Below, piece by piece: positions 54,474-63,974 of a DNA stretch of 64,000 nucleotides (the stretch's first letter is position 1; each line of letters opens with the position of its first letter). The notes below the pieces were generated by a model. That model worked only from the letters and a program-made list of their open reading frames with translations, did no database searches and had not been told where the DNA came from. This DNA comes from Bicyclus anynana (taxonomy: Eukaryota > Arthropoda > Insecta > Lepidoptera > Nymphalidae), in NCBI RefSeq assembly GCF_947172395.1, contig NC_069105.1, forward strand, positions 13,103,971-13,167,970, in the 5' to 3' direction. The position numbers were made by a program, and so were the translations under genes.

Positions 54474-54535
54474 AAAAAAAACTGCCGAACGTAGAACATC
54501 CTCCTTTTTTAAGTCAGTTAAAAAGTATCATTAAT
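54474..54535 (-). repeat. Repeat G end
   Basis: CTTTTTAACTGACTTAAAAA and GGAGGATGTTCTACGTTCGG on the minus strand resemble the start of repeat G. Confidence 0.4.
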
Positions 54536-54803
54536 CACTTGGAAATATAAATTAATTATTATCAAATTCTGAAATGATTGTTAAATTAAACGACAAGGAA
54601 TTCGAAAATAAATTATTCAACGGGTAAGGTTTGCCAATTCATAAATGATAAGCCGAAAATATGAGAAAGGGATGCTTTTGAATATTGATGCGTGGCCAGG
54701 CTGAGGGAAATATTTGACTAAATTATATGGTAAACGATATGAGATATTATTTTCGTTTACCCTTACCTTTTTGTTACGGACTTCATGATTAACCATCGTT
54801 ATT

Positions 54804-55133
54804 ATTGCGAATAATGATGATATCCGCAAAAGAACCAAAGTCACCGACATAGCTTAGCGTGTCGAAAAAAAATTTTTTTTTTTAAATTTTTCCGAGACTT
54901 GGTCGCTAATTATGGGCCTTATTAAAAGGATCAAAGTCACTCAGCTGGCGATGGAGCGAGCTATGTTTGGAGTTTATCTACGTGATCGAATCAAAAATGT
55001 GGAGATCCGCAGACGAACCAAAGTCACTGACATAGCTCAGCGAGTAGTGAAGCTGAAGTGGCAATGGGCAGGGCATATAGTTCAAAAGACCGATTGGACG
55101 TCGGGATCCCAAGGTGCTGGAGGACTGGCTCAA
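54804..55133 (+). mobile_element. RTE LINE fragments, two overlapping pieces
   Basis: 54804-54860 covers residues about 896-912; then poly-A/poly-T; 54891-55133 covers residues about 859-937 (ETWSLIMGLIKRIKVTQLAM, ERAMFGV) with a frame break after DW. Neither keeps the 3' UTR. The second piece overlaps the first in the RTE, so two events are needed. Confidence 0.85.
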
Positions 55134-55150
55134 GGTGCAAATGATCAGCC

Positions 55151-55932
55151 TGTCTGACCAACACGAATGTAGACAGTATTCTTGCCACCATTCCACGGGG
55201 GCATGATGAGTTAAAAATCTGAGACTTATTTGCTAACTGTGGCCATCTTTCGAAAAGTCAAATTTGACTATTTGCAAAGACTCCCACCAGTTCGGAAGGC
55301 AGGTTCTACTGAGAACAGCGTGTATTTTAAAATTTTCCTCTAAAACCACACCAGTATTGCGTGAAAAGATATACCTAGACCTACATGTATGCAATTTGAA
55401 ATACGTCTGTTTAGTATTTATGTGTGTTTGGAACAGTTTGAAGCGCACGGGGGCCTGTGAATAATGTAACCTGAGAGGCATTTGCAGCAAACTGTCGGCA
55501 TCCACGGTCATAGAGGAATTAGCTTTGAACTTGCATCTCAACCAACATTGTCTATAATTTTTTGAGGAGGACGAAGTAAACACATCGAAAATATTAACAC
55601 CAATAAATATATTTTGTGTCCTTAAACCACTTAACTATAAATTTGAAACGCAATACACGCACGAGGAATTTTTACACAGACTAACAAACACATCGCTTAA
55701 ACTCGTTTCACAGAATATTCGATTACTAATTGATCGATGTTTTGCTGTACCGACTGAATCTTTTCATTTTAAATATTGTTTTTATTACACAATTGATATT
55801 CTTAATTAAGTTACAAATACTTAAAAATGAAACATAACTTCCATCTTTTAGTAAACTAGAAGTTATTGACCATTTTTTATGCCATTTAACTACACAAACC
55901 GGTATTATAGGGAGCTATTTACACGACGAAAA
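55151..55932. other. Stretch without supported gene
   Basis: A 116-codon minus-strand frame (55583-55233) has no domain or family resemblance that I recognise. No terminal repeat found. Confidence 0.35.
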
Positions 55933-56525
55933 TTATTACAACAATGAAACATTGATTGTATTGAAACACTTTCTATAACGCAGTTAGATCGTTCATCTTA
56001 TACTTTGACAGAGGGGTAACGTCTAGCGAGGTAGGCTCCTTTATAATTAGTCTATACAATAATGAAAAATTAATTCTTTTAAACAAATTTTATAAACGCA
56101 TTAGATCATTGATCTTATACTTTGACAGTAGTGTTAACATGCAGCGAGGTAGGTCTCTTTATAATTCGTCTGTACAACAATGAAACATCAATTCTTTCAA
56201 ACAAATTTTATAAACGCTTTAGATCACTGATCTTATTCTTTGACAGTGGTGTAAACATGAAGCGAGGTAGGTCCCTTTATAAGTCGTCTGTACAACAATA
56301 AAACATCAATTCTATCAAACAAATTTTATAAACGCATTAGATCATTGATCTTATTCTTTGGCAGAGGCGTAATGCCTAGCGAGGTAGGCCCCTTTATAAT
56401 TAGTCTGTAAAACAACAAAACATCAATTCCTTAAAAACTGCTTTTATAAATGCGTGAGATCGTTGATCTTATACTTGTATAGCGGGGTAACGTCTATTTA
56501 GGCAGATCCCTTTATAATTCGTCTG
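55933..56525 (+). repeat. 118-bp tandem array, five copies
   Basis: GATC(A/G)nT(G/C)ATCTTA marks each unit at 55988, 56104, 56222, 56340 and 56458, giving periods of 116-118. Units share AGCGAGGTAGGnCCCTTTAT, GTCTGTACAACAATGAAACA and CAAATTTTATAAACGC. The marker is close to palindromic (AGATCATTGATCT). Confidence 0.95.
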
Positions 56526-56848
56526 AGTTCACGGTAGGTTGACCCACCGCCGCCGTGTTTGCTGGCGTCGGCATCACAGACTACATAATTAGTTTCCGAT
56601 TTTCCACTAAAAGCAGGTACCAGCTAAAAGCAGACAGAAGCAAACACATGGCTCTGATATCGTAAACAATTCTTTACAAAATACACCAACTCTGTTAATC
56701 ACCGTAGTATACAAGACCTACTTGAAAAAAATATACTTTCACTACTTATATTATCAGCCCGCCAACTCACATTGATATAGCGTGATGGGTCTAAATTCTA
56801 TATCCCCCCTCTTTTAAGGACTTGTAGAGGGCCGTTAGAAAAGGTACT

Positions 56849-56946
56849 TCGGTTTCTACACGACATCGTACCGAAACACTAAATCGCGCGTCGGTACGTC
56901 TTTGCAGGTAAGGTGGTAACTAGCCACGGCCGAAGCCTCCCACCAG
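56849..56946 (-). mobile_element. SINE-2 central fragment
   Basis: GGTTTCTACACGACATCGTA to CCACGGCCGAAGCCTCCCAC on the plus strand; both ends missing. Confidence 0.85.
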
Positions 56947-57050
56947 ATATGTCTGTATCGCAGATTTTCACTCTGTTAGCTTTTATAAAGGAAGCACATT
57001 TATCTCAATGATCAACAAAGTCAAGCATTCTGTGTGTATAACAGTATAGC

Positions 57051-57508
57051 TATACAGGGTGTTGCGGAGTTTTTCCTATAACTTCAAGGTGTTGACAAGT
57101 CCACTTATCAGCGTGCCGAATGGAGCCGAACTGTATAACTAATTTTTTTTTTTACTAAAAAAAAACTTTTTATGTTTTCATACAAAGAAATGCAAATAAT
57201 TTTGACTATCCTTGCATTTTAAAATACGTAATCGCAGTGGTAAGACTTTCGATATCGACGAGATATTGCAACTGGCACAACGCACTTCACTAGTAAACTA
57301 CTTCGTGATATTTATAAATGAATAAGTTTGGTTAGGTTATAATATAAGGATGCTGTAGAGACACAATTTAAGATCTATTTACAGTAGAAACATGTTTTAC
57401 TCTTAAAATATTCATTTAAGAACACATGCTCATTCGACATTTTTAATATTTTTTTTGTATAGAATAGAACCCCAGAGTTACGGGAAATACTCTCGAACAC
57501 CCTGTATA
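57051..57508. mobile_element. Mariner-like MITE with TA ends
   Basis: TATACAGGGTGTT (57051-57063) and AACACCCTGTATA (57496-57508) are exact inverted ends, each including the TA expected as target duplication for Tc1/mariner elements. The right arm (GGAAATACTCTCGAACACCC) matches the repeat unit at 37.3-37.8 kb. It is 458 bp with no transposase. Confidence 0.75.
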
Positions 57509-57647
57509 TTATATCACGTACGCCGTCTATACATCATTAAATACAATGACTAGACGTCTCACAACGTCGTCATAACCCCAAGATTAATGGGACTATACTG
57601 ATTCATTATTATTGATCATAATATATGAAAAGAATTAGTACTAAAGT

Positions 57648-57952
57648 AAAGTATAGCCGTGATAGCCCAGTGGATATGATCTCTGCCTCCGATTCCGGAG
57701 GGTGTGGGTTCGAATCCGGTCCGGGGCACCTCCAACTTTTGAGTTGTGTGCATTTTAAGAAATTAAATATCACGTGTCTCAATCGGTGAGGGAAAACATC
57801 GTGAGGAAACCTATATACCAGATAATTATCTTAATTCTCTGCGTGTGTGAAGTCTGCCAATCCGCATCGGGCCAGCGTGGTGGACTATTGGCCTAACCCC
57901 TCTCATTCTGAGAGGAGACTCGAGCTCAGCAGTGAGCCGATTATGGGTTGAT
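57648..57952 (+). mobile_element. SINE-1, full-length with TSD
   Basis: AGTACTAAAGT lies just before the head (57637-57647) and again at 58585-58595, after the nested RTE copy. This 11-bp duplication marks the SINE insertion. Head, body and tail (GTTGATAACGA) are well preserved; a deletion removes CATGCA after GGGG. Confidence 0.93.
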
Positions 57953-57965
57953 AACGACGAGTACT

Positions 57966-58577
57966 GGGGGGACGAGTATTGGGGTGTAAGGGGGAGGCTA
58001 GTACCAGTCAGCCTCCCCTACTGCCAACCTCACCTGCTCGTGGTGCACCCTGCAGAGGGACCGACGAGGCTCTGGCGACCGATAAATGGCGGTATAACCA
58101 TTTTCAATTTCGACTAGACTTACAAGTATCACAGACCGGTGTCGGGCAGCAGCGACACTGGTGCGAGAAGTCTAGGACTGCGAATGACCAACCCGCATGC
58201 CCAGCGTGGTCATTTATGGGCATAAAACCTCATGGATAAAGCAAAAACGAAACAGCCCCTAGTCCCCGGTGGCCCCGCTATTCCCGGCTCTGGCAGCGGT
58301 TGTGGCAACGGCGGGGCAAGGGGTGTCAAGAATCTCCGGGGGAGATTCCGCTGCCAACCGACAACTATGGACGTTGGGGTCCCAAGGTGTTGGAATGGCG
58401 ACCCCGCACCGGAAAGCGCAGTGTTGGTCGACCCCCCACTAGGTGGACAGAGGACATCAAGCGGATTGCAGGAAACCGCTGGATGCTGGCGGCTCGAGAT
58501 CGTTATGCTTGGAGGTCCATGCAAGAGGCCTATGTCCAGCAGTGGACGTCCATCGGCTGAAAATGATGATGATGATG
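57966..58577 (+). mobile_element. Internally deleted, non-autonomous RTE
   Basis: About 612 bp: RTE 5' UTR, start codon and first 40-45 codons (to the GRFRCQP region, 58358), then directly the last 60 codons (GRWGPKVLEWRPRTGKRS on), stop and (GATGAT) tail. AACGACGAGTACT flanks it exactly (57953-57965 and 58578-58590). About 2.65 kb, including all endonuclease and RT motifs, is missing, and the two parts are in different frames, so it needs enzymes from elsewhere. Confidence 0.95.
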
Positions 58578-58685
58578 AACGACGAGTACTAAAGTCAATT
58601 TTATGTGAACATCTCACATATATACGTATAGCTGGGAAAGTTTGAAGAACATGTCTACTTAAATTGGTGTCTGTCTATCTGTAGG

Positions 58686-58800
58686 TAAAATTATAGAGAG
58701 GTAAAGTTTGTAGGGGGTACTATTTGTGAGTGTCATTTATTATTCCCGTATTCTCACGAAAACGAGAACTACGCAGGTGAAACCGCGGAGTGTCGGCTAT
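58686..58800 (+). mobile_element. Hel-C, internally deleted
   Basis: TTATAGAGAGGTAAAGTTTG, then TATTTGTGAGTGTCAT, CCCGTATTCTCACGAAAACG and GTGAAACCGCGGAGTGTCGG; CTAG decayed. Confidence 0.6.
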
Positions 58801-58811
58801 TATTGAAAAGT

Positions 58812-58982
58812 TTGAAGAAGAAGAAGAAATACTTTATTGCACACAAAAATACAATTATAAATAAAAACATTGAAAATAATAATTTAAACGTAGCATGCAA
58901 AGGCGTCCTTATTATTGTAAGTAATCTCTACCAGGCAACCCCTGACGAGCGAACTTGCGAAGAAAGAGCGGGAAGGTGCAAT
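58812..58982 (-). mobile_element. LINE 3' UTR end
   Basis: (GAA)n then ATACTTTATTGCACACAAAA and GCATGCAAAGGCGTCCTTAT, CTCTACCAGGCAACCCC. Same family as 13.46-13.56 kb. Confidence 0.5.
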
Positions 58983-58995
58983 ACATTATAATTAT

Positions 58996-59197
58996 ATACA
59001 CGTGTCGCAAACGATGGAGGAAAACATCGTGAGGAAACTTGCAAGCCAGAGAATTACTTAATTCTCGGCGTGTGTGAAGTCTGCCAATCCGCATTGGGCC
59101 AGCGTGGTGGACTATTGGCCTAACCCCTCTCATTCTGAGAGGAGACTCGAGCTCAGCAGTGAGCCGAATATGGGTTGATAATGATGATGATGATCTT
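58996..59197 (+). mobile_element. SINE-1, 5'-truncated
   Basis: From ACACGTGTCGCAAACGATGG to GGGTTGATAATGATGATGATG. The young-looking 3' half has a good tail. Confidence 0.92.
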
Positions 59198-59450
59198 ATA
59201 CATAAAATCCTTTTTATAAAATGTTAATTTTATACTTGATACTACTCGTATTAAAGCCATTTCCGTGATGCACGAAATAAATCGAAATATAAGTCTTTTA
59301 TATAAAAGGTAAGTAATATTTACATGGCATCCTTTCAACAAAGATTTAGGGACAATCCTAGATAATGGAGGACGACCTCGAGGATTTATATCGCATCAAA
59401 CAATTGGTACGTGAATGAATAACAAAATATTCGTTTCTTTTTTTGTGTTA

Positions 59451-59678
59451 GGCTGGGCAGATTGAGCTTTTCTAAATTGGTCCAGGTCTGGCTGGTGGGA
59501 GGCTACAGCCGTGGCTAGTTACCACCCTACCGGCAAAGACGTACCTACCGCCAAGCGATTTAGCGTTCCGGTACGATGTCGTGTAGAAACCGAAAATAGG
59601 TGTGGATTTTCATCCTTAGACTGCATCATCACTTACCATCAGGTGAGATTGTAGTCAAGGGCTAACTTGTAAAGAATA
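59451..59678 (+). mobile_element. SINE-2, head lost
   Basis: GGCTGGGCAGATTGAGC to ATTGTAGTCAAGGGCTAACT with a small gap at CCTCCTAACAAGTTAGCCC. Confidence 0.9.
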
Positions 59679-59680
59679 AA

Positions 59681-59733
59681 CGTCCCGTCGTGACCACAAT
59701 CCTTGCAACTGGGTCGAAATATCGACATCAAAT
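59681..59733 (-). mobile_element. Fragment of the 51.5-kb MITE centre
   Basis: CAACTGGGTCGAAATATCGAC is shared with 51540-51561; the preceding GTCGTGACCACAATCCTTG is related to GACGACGATCCATG. Confidence 0.5.
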
Positions 59734-59753
59734 AAAAAAAAATTTTTTTTTTT

Positions 59754-60053
59754 TATTCTTTTACAAGTTAGCCCTTGACTACAATCTCAATTGATGGTAA
59801 GTGATGATGCAGTCTAAGATGGAAGCGGGCTAACTTGTTAGGAGGAGGATGAAAATCCACACCCCTTTCGTTTTCTACACGACTTCGTACCGGAACGCTG
59901 CATCGCTTGGCGGTACGTCTTTGTCAGTAATGTGGTAACTAGCCACGGCCGTCAGTCAATCAGACCTGGAACTATTAAGAAAACCTCAATCAGCCCAGCC
60001 GGGGATCGAAGCCAGGACCTCCGTCTTGCAAGTCCACTGCACCACGGAGGCCG
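59754..60053 (-). mobile_element. SINE-2, nearly full-length
   Basis: Minus strand GGCCTCCGTGGTGCAGTGGA, B box GCTTCGATCCCCGGC, body and CTTACCATCAATTGAGATTG end. It faces the SINE-2 to its left tail to tail. Confidence 0.92.
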
Positions 60054-60078
60054 TCAAAACAACATATTATCCTACTAA

Positions 60079-60299
60079 TCCTACTAATATTATAAACGCG
60101 AAAGTTTGTATGGATGTATGTTTGGATGTTTGTTACTCTTTAACGCCGCAACTACTGAAACAATTAGGTTGAAATTGGAAATTGGAATAGATTTTACTCT
60201 GGATTAACAAATAGGCTACTTTCAGCCAGGAAAAATCCATGTTGTCTGCCAGATTTGTGAACAGACTTCCACGCGGACGCAGTCGCGGGCGTCCGCTAG
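60079..60299 (+). mobile_element. Helitron-like Hel-A, complete
   Basis: TC start (TCCTACTAATATTATAAACG), AACTACTGAAACAATTAGG, GCGGACG...CGTCCGC hairpin, CTAG; between A (60078) is not exact but T (60300) is present. Confidence 0.87.
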
Positions 60300-60317
60300 T
60301 AAGAAATAAAAGCTCAT

Positions 60318-60390
60318 TATTACATCGCCCAATCCAGAACTCGAACTTGGGAAATTTGTAATCTAAAACCATTGCACTTATAATGTCATC
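60318..60390 (-). mobile_element. SINE-4 head remnant
   Basis: Minus strand AAGTTCGAGTTCTGGATTGG is B-box-like after AGTGCAATGGTTTTAGATTA. Confidence 0.35.
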
Positions 60391-60429
60391 ATCATTTTAT
60401 CAGCCTATTTTAACAAATATGGAGCCACA

Positions 60430-60588
60430 TAGCTCTAACGCTTTCACGACTAAACCACTAAAGCAATTTTAAAAATTATTTCACTAATGCTAAGCTACAT
60501 TATCAGCAAATTACCTAAGCTATATTTTATTCCCGAAATCCCACGGAAACAGGAACTATAGGGGTGAAACTGCGGGGCATTGCTAGTT
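60430..60588 (+). mobile_element. Hel-C 3' part
   Basis: GCTAAGCTACATTATCAGCA, ATTTTATTCCCGAAATCCCA, GTGAAACTGCGGGGCATTG, CTAG. Confidence 0.65.
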
Positions 60589-60953
60589 TAAAATATATTA
60601 ATTAAAACAGCACACTGCACGGAATCCAATTTTACTGCAATTAAAATCATAAGCTTAAAGCAACGTGTGTCAATTTATTCATATTTATTTTTCATTAAAA
60701 GGTTTAATACGTCTGGAGTGTGGAACGAGAGATGGATTTCCGGGAGGAGTAAAATTAAATAAATATAATAAAACATTTAATTTACAACGGAAATTAAATG
60801 TGTTAACGAAATAACCTACAATTGTCTGAAAAAGATTTTTTTAACCTACCTTTTAAAAATGGACGAACACTTCAAACTTCCAACGACCAATTAAAAGCCT
60901 TAAACATGGTTACCTAAGAGTTTTAATGAATTTAGTCCAACGGGCAAGGATGG

Positions 60954-61262
60954 TTACTCTGTGACGATAGTTTTATAACTCGCAAGTGCGAGTTTCAAAT
61001 TCATCTCTTGTTATAGAATAAGTTTCTATACTAAGTTTATTTTTTATTAGTTTGTATTTCGACATCTGTCAAATAAATTAACTCGGTTTGGATCCCACCG
61101 CTGTCACCATGTAGTAAAAGATCATTGCGTGATATATGACTATTTATTTAATCCTTTGTTTTCTTACAATTCCATTTGACAGATGTCGAAATACAAACTA
61201 ATAAAAAATAAACTTATTATAGAAACTTATTCTATAACACCTCCTCCTCTATCTCTCTCAGT
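60954..61262. mobile_element. Partial MITE-X split by MITE-Y
   Basis: 60954-61008 (GTTACTCTGTGACGATAG, ATAACTCGCAAGTGCGAGTT) and 61242-61262 (CTCTATCTCTCTCAGTTTA) are the left half of the element complete at 61.41 kb; MITE-Y sits between them. Confidence 0.8.
61009..61241. mobile_element. MITE-Y, about 65-bp inverted repeats
   Basis: GTTATAGAATAAGTTTCTAT and its complement ATAGAAACTTATTCTATAAC bound a 233-bp fold-back. Arms continue TTTATTTTTTATTAGTTTGT and TTTCGACATCTGTCAAAT with a near-perfect mirror. Confidence 0.9.
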
Positions 61263-61404
61263 TTAACCTACCTTTTAAAAATGGACGAACACTTCAAACT
61301 TCCAACGACCAATTAAAAGCCTTAAGCATGGTTACCTAAGAGTTTTTTTTAATTTAGTCCAACGGGCAAGGATCCAAATATAGACCTCTCGAATTTGAGT
61401 CCAG

Positions 61405-61562
61405 CTAGGCTACTCTGCAACGATATTTTTATAACTCGAAAGTGCGAGTTTAGAATTCTCCTCTACCTCTCTCAGTTTAACACGATACTATAGAATGAGA
61501 AAGATAGCGGTGAATTCGAAACTCGCTCTTGCGAGTTATACAAAACATCGTTAGAGAATAGC
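61405..61562. mobile_element. MITE-X, complete
   Basis: GGCTACTCTGCAACGATATT and ACATCGTTAGAGAATAGCC are the inverted ends; ATAACTCGAAAGTGCGAGTT pairs with AACTCGCTCTTGCGAGTTAT. 158 bp. Confidence 0.85.
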
Positions 61563-61632
61563 CGTACAGTCCGTCAATAGTATTATGGCCAGAAATTTGG
61601 TTTGTTTTGCCAATAAACAAAAACTGATAAAA

Positions 61633-61782
61633 TTTGTTACTCCTTCAAGCAGGAAGTACTGAACCGATTTGGCTTATATACTTAGACATTCTTAATACCT
61701 ACCTACCGGAAAAAATCTATTGTTTACGCGGGATTTGTGAAACACAAAATTTTATGCGAATGAAGTCGCGGGCGTCTGCTAG
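61633..61782 (+). mobile_element. Hel-A 3' half
   Basis: TTTGTTACTCCTTCAAGCAG, ACTGAACCGATTTGGCTTAT, ACGCGGGATTTGTGAAA, AAGTCGCGGGCGTCTG, CTAG. Confidence 0.75.
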
Positions 61783-61802
61783 TCTCTAATCATCACGAAA
61801 AT

Positions 61803-61932
61803 TCGAACACTGCTTGACATTTATAGATGAAATATGACAGGGAGGTAGTTTAGTTGTAGACGTCCACTATGCACGGTTATTGCGATAGGGTCTGATTAAG
61901 AAGGTCTAAGGGCAGATGAAGTCGCGGGCAAA
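61803..61932 (+). mobile_element. Hel-I, with Helitron-like end
   Basis: GACAGGGAGGTAGTTTAG, GTCCACTATGCACGG, GATTAAGAAGGTCTAAGGGC, GATGAAGTCGCGGGC. The final hairpin arm and CTAG are lost. Confidence 0.55.
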
Positions 61933-62355
61933 TTTTCATCATCAGAATCAACGGACAGGTTTTAAACCCACGACCTTTTAGTGTTGTAATGAATCTGACC
62001 CGTTAACATTTGAGCTATTGAGGATATTTACACAATAGCAACATTTTCTTTGATCGGTTAACTTCGAAACATTATTAAGTAACCCTATATCTCCAATTTA
62101 CGAAAAGCGAAGAGCGGAATACCAGAAACAATTTGATTTACCCTAAACCCAATTACGATAATTAATTAAATACCCTCTGATATCAACTATCCGGTATATC
62201 TGTTTCATAATACGCGGGGTCCGATTCTGAAGGGCCTTTCAACTATTTTCTTCATGGGTGATTTGTAATCGGATCAGCTTAAGATACTGAACGGACAATA
62301 ACTCCTTAATATAATAATTCTATCTCTAGTTGATATATAGTGATACCTGGGTCTG

Positions 62356-62645
62356 TGCCCAGCCCAGAGGATATGACATCTGCCTCCAATTCCGGAGGCT
62401 GTGGGTTTGAATCCGCTCCGGGGCATGCACTTTTCAGTTTTGTCCATTTTAAGAAATTAAATATCACATGTTTCAAATGGTGAAGGAAAAACATCGTTAG
62501 GAAACCTGCATACGAGATTATTTTCTTAATTTTTGCGTGTGTGAAGTCTGCCAATTCACAATGGACCGGCGTTGTGGACTAATGGCCTAACCCCTCTCAT
62601 TCTGAGAGGAGACTCGAGCTCAGCAGTGAGCCGAATATGGGTTGA
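62356..62645 (+). mobile_element. SINE-1, full-length
   Basis: AGCCCAGAGGATATGACATC, GGTTTGAATCCGC, CGGGGCATGC, body, CAGTGAGCCGAATATGGG, then GATGACGAACGAAC. A (CAACTTCC...) piece of the head is missing. Confidence 0.92.
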
Positions 62646-62652
62646 TGACGAA

Positions 62653-63478
62653 CGAACGTACGATGCGGATCAGTGGACGCCCACCATAAGCGTCCACGAA
62701 TATTAGATTTGTCCAGATTGAATATCTCTTAGATAAAGCGTCGCTTTTGTCTTCATGACAGCCCGGGCGAAGGGAAAGTTTTTATAGCTGACCTATTCAG
62801 AAAATTGACTATTTTACGTCTTTCCACCAAAGGTTAGGCAACTGTGCTAGAGAGCAATAGTCGTCAAATATATTTATATGACGCATAAAATCAGTCCTAT
62901 CTTTGGGAGAGATAAAAATTATTTTCGTGTTTGCCTTGCTAATAAACTTGATACTGTTTTATGAAGGTTATGTGTCATAGAGATGAGGAATATTACTTTT
63001 AAATGAATACTGTTATCTTGAGTTCAGTTCTACAGTAAAATATTTAAGTACGTAGTAGTCTAATTTATAGTATTTTAATCTATGGTTTCCGAAGCTGGTG
63101 TCATAGGTATAATTTTTAATTTATATTACTATTATGATATGATTATGTTGTTTGTAAGCCCTCAATAAAATAAAAAAAAATAACATTGGCAAAAACAACA
63201 TCAAAGTTGGCATTCAGTTACTTTTCTCTTGAACCATTGCCATTTGGCTTTCATGAACCATATTGAGAAATGGGACTGTGAAGCATATTATAATAAAGTG
63301 TAAGATTGCACAAAACTAACAGATACAATTTCTATACTGTAACAAATTCATAGAAATGCTGGCACGCCTGAAAACAATAAAGTAAGAGCTAAATTGAAAA
63401 CTAAAACTATTTTGTAGATGACACATATGAAATAACATTTACAGTTATTAGAATTCCAAAATTTTCCTATTTATATTA
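62653..63478. other. Stretch without supported gene
   Basis: ATCAGTGGACGCCCACCAT near 62668 may be a remnant of an RTE end. No ORF or other repeat. Confidence 0.4.
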
Positions 63479-63700
63479 TTAACCGACTTCAAAAAAAGGA
63501 GTAGGTTATCAATTCGTCTTAATCTTTTATTTTTTTTTATGAATGTTCACCGATTACTCGAAGACGCCTAGACCAATTTGAAAAATTCTTTTTTCGTTTG
63601 AGAGGGTATGCTTTCCAGTTGATCCCATAGTAATCATATTAGGATCTGATGATGGGATCCTGGAGAAATCGAGGGGAACATTCGAAAATTGTAAAGGCAA
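63479..63700 (+). repeat. Dispersed repeat G, 5' part
   Basis: TTAACCGACTTCAAAAAAAG, ACCGATTACTCGAAGACGCC, TTTTTTCGTTTGAGAGGGTA and GATGATGGGATCCTGGAGAA; closest to the copy at 43.68 kb. Confidence 0.65.
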
Positions 63701-63798
63701 CTATAACGTTTTATATTTTATTCCATTAACCACTTTATTTTCTATTGTGTGGAAGCCATAGCATAAGAATGAGCTATCATGGCTCTACGGCTTCCAGC

Positions 63799-63974
63799 AG
63801 GCTAATTCACTAACTTTGACGTATATTAGTTGACATAAACGAAATTTAGAGTATCAAATGTCATCCGGTGCCTACTGACAACCCGTCGTGGATATCATTC
63901 AGTAGGTAGACGATATTTCTCAATGTTTATTTTAACAGGTTGTTAATAAAGACCAAATTAGTGAATAGGCCAGC
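63799..63974. mobile_element. MITE family J, near-complete
   Basis: AGGCTAATTCACTAACTTTG at the left and AAATTAGTGAATAGGCC at the right are imperfect inverted ends. AAATGTCATCCGGTGCCTAC is shared with the 5.96-kb copy. Confidence 0.65.

Larger units (their letters stand above)
60840..61371 (+). repeat. Tandem duplication: two 107-bp blocks
   Basis: TAACCTACCTTTTAAAAATG through GTCCAACGGGCAAGGAT occurs at 60840-60950 and 61264-61371, nearly identical. The first block is followed by a partial MITE-X which is joined to the second block at CAGTTTAAC/CTACC. Confidence 0.92.

Noticed and set aside
54824..54890. Idea of a single RTE insertion at 54.8-55.1 kb
   Set aside because: The two pieces repeat the same RTE codons (about 896-912), so a single collinear insertion cannot explain them.
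55933..56525. Regular repeats resembling a CRISPR layout
   Set aside because: Whole 118-bp units repeat with no unique spacers, and the DNA is from an animal.
58232..58645. 137-codon frame in the deleted RTE
   Set aside because: It begins in the RTE frame but changes frame at the deletion junction, so the rest is not RTE protein.
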